51,351 bases of DNA from Pelargonium nanum (lineage: Eukaryota; Streptophyta; Magnoliopsida; Geraniales; Geraniaceae), in contig JAYMTF010000125.1 in the NCBI GenBank assembly GCA_036897485.1, forward strand, positions 1 to 51,351, given 5' to 3'. A program made the translations under genes and the position numbers. Shown in pieces: positions 51,048 to 51,351 of the stretch. The notes beneath the pieces are model-generated. The model was not told where the DNA came from and made no database searches. It saw only the letters and a program-made list of their open reading frames with translations. The stretch's first letter is position 1. Every line of letters starts with the position of its first letter.

Positions 51048-51351
51048 CTAACATAGAACAACGGACCTAGCAATCGCATTAGTCACACCATTCGCAGGCC
51101 GCTTCACAGACACAAATTCTATTCTATCCCAGAATTGTGTTAAATCGTAACTACCCAACCCGAAAATCTTGATTTTGTCTTCTCGGGTTCTAACTTCAAC
51201 AACGACCTGAGTAACATCAGTTTCAACGATAACCGATTGTCATCCTTGGGTCATTGCCGATAACAATGCATCCCAACAGCACCAAACAATATCTATCAAA
51301 TCATAACAAAAACAACTTCCAACAAGGGAAGACATACCGAAACTTCCAACA
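51048..51351 (-). pseudogene. Decayed LINE-type RNase H fragment at the window edge
   Basis: The minus strand reads SVIVETDVTQVVVEV, then WDRIEFVSVKRPANGVTNAIARS and a stop at 51048-51050. This follows the RNase H (RVT_3) pattern of plant LINE and related relics: VETD with the catalytic Asp, then IEFxxVxRxAN.VAHAIA. An in-frame stop lies just before it and the usual VAH is VTN, so it is not functional. It continues past the window edge. Confidence 0.6.

Overview
The window is nuclear DNA of a flowering plant, almost certainly a eudicot. Its genes are split by short AT-rich GT-AG introns, the intergenic DNA is very AT-rich and littered with small transposons, and every recognisable gene belongs to a plant family (NRT2, ABCG, UGT86A, SAUR, HIPP, 4CL-like, MIR530). 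I see no bacterial operon, CRISPR array or defence island. Exon limits below were read by hand from splice signals and checked by reading-frame phase; no transcript data were available.

Layout. 1-5.3 kb: two head-to-tail high-affinity nitrate transporter genes (NRT2). The first shows only its last exon (245-896), with a MITE in the intron before it; the second (3505-5276) is complete with three exons. 5.8-6.9 kb: possible minus-strand exons of a small Cys-rich (DnaJ-zinc-finger-like) protein, uncertain. 9.8-10.1 kb: a 99-residue secreted peptide precursor of no family I recognise. 11.3-15.9 kb, minus: a complete nine-exon CDC48/p97 AAA-ATPase, 805 residues. 19.9-27.1 kb, plus: a complete eleven-exon ABCG3-type half transporter, 722 residues, with degenerate ATPase motifs and two Stowaway-like MITEs in its introns. 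27.3-28.7 kb, minus: a UGT86A-type glycosyltransferase with an apparent N-terminal frameshift. 28.7-35.3 kb: a gene-poor stretch with a palindromic MITE, a LINE-tail-like insertion with a 15-bp target duplication, a diverged direct repeat and a hAT MITE with a perfect 8-bp target duplication. 35.4-35.8 kb: a SAUR gene. 38.3 kb: a LINE RNase H fragment. 40.1-41.5 kb, minus: a five-exon HIPP protein with two HMA domains and a CaaX end. 43.6-44.2 kb: a MIR530 locus with three G-boxes and a TATA box upstream. 46.2-50.6 kb, minus: a six-exon peroxisomal 4-coumarate-CoA-ligase-like gene (4CLL7 type). 51.0-51.35 kb: another decayed LINE RNase H fragment.

The genes do not form one pathway. CDC48, UGT86A, SAUR and HIPP neighbours also occur near each other in two Arabidopsis regions as I recall them, so this is probably an ordinary conserved gene block. 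The observations most worth pursuing are the unannotated MIR530 gene with its G-box cluster, the ABCG3 protein that lost several ATPase residues, the unfamiliar secreted peptide, the Ser-to-Leu change in the AMP-binding loop of the 4CL-like enzyme, and the frameshifted UGT.
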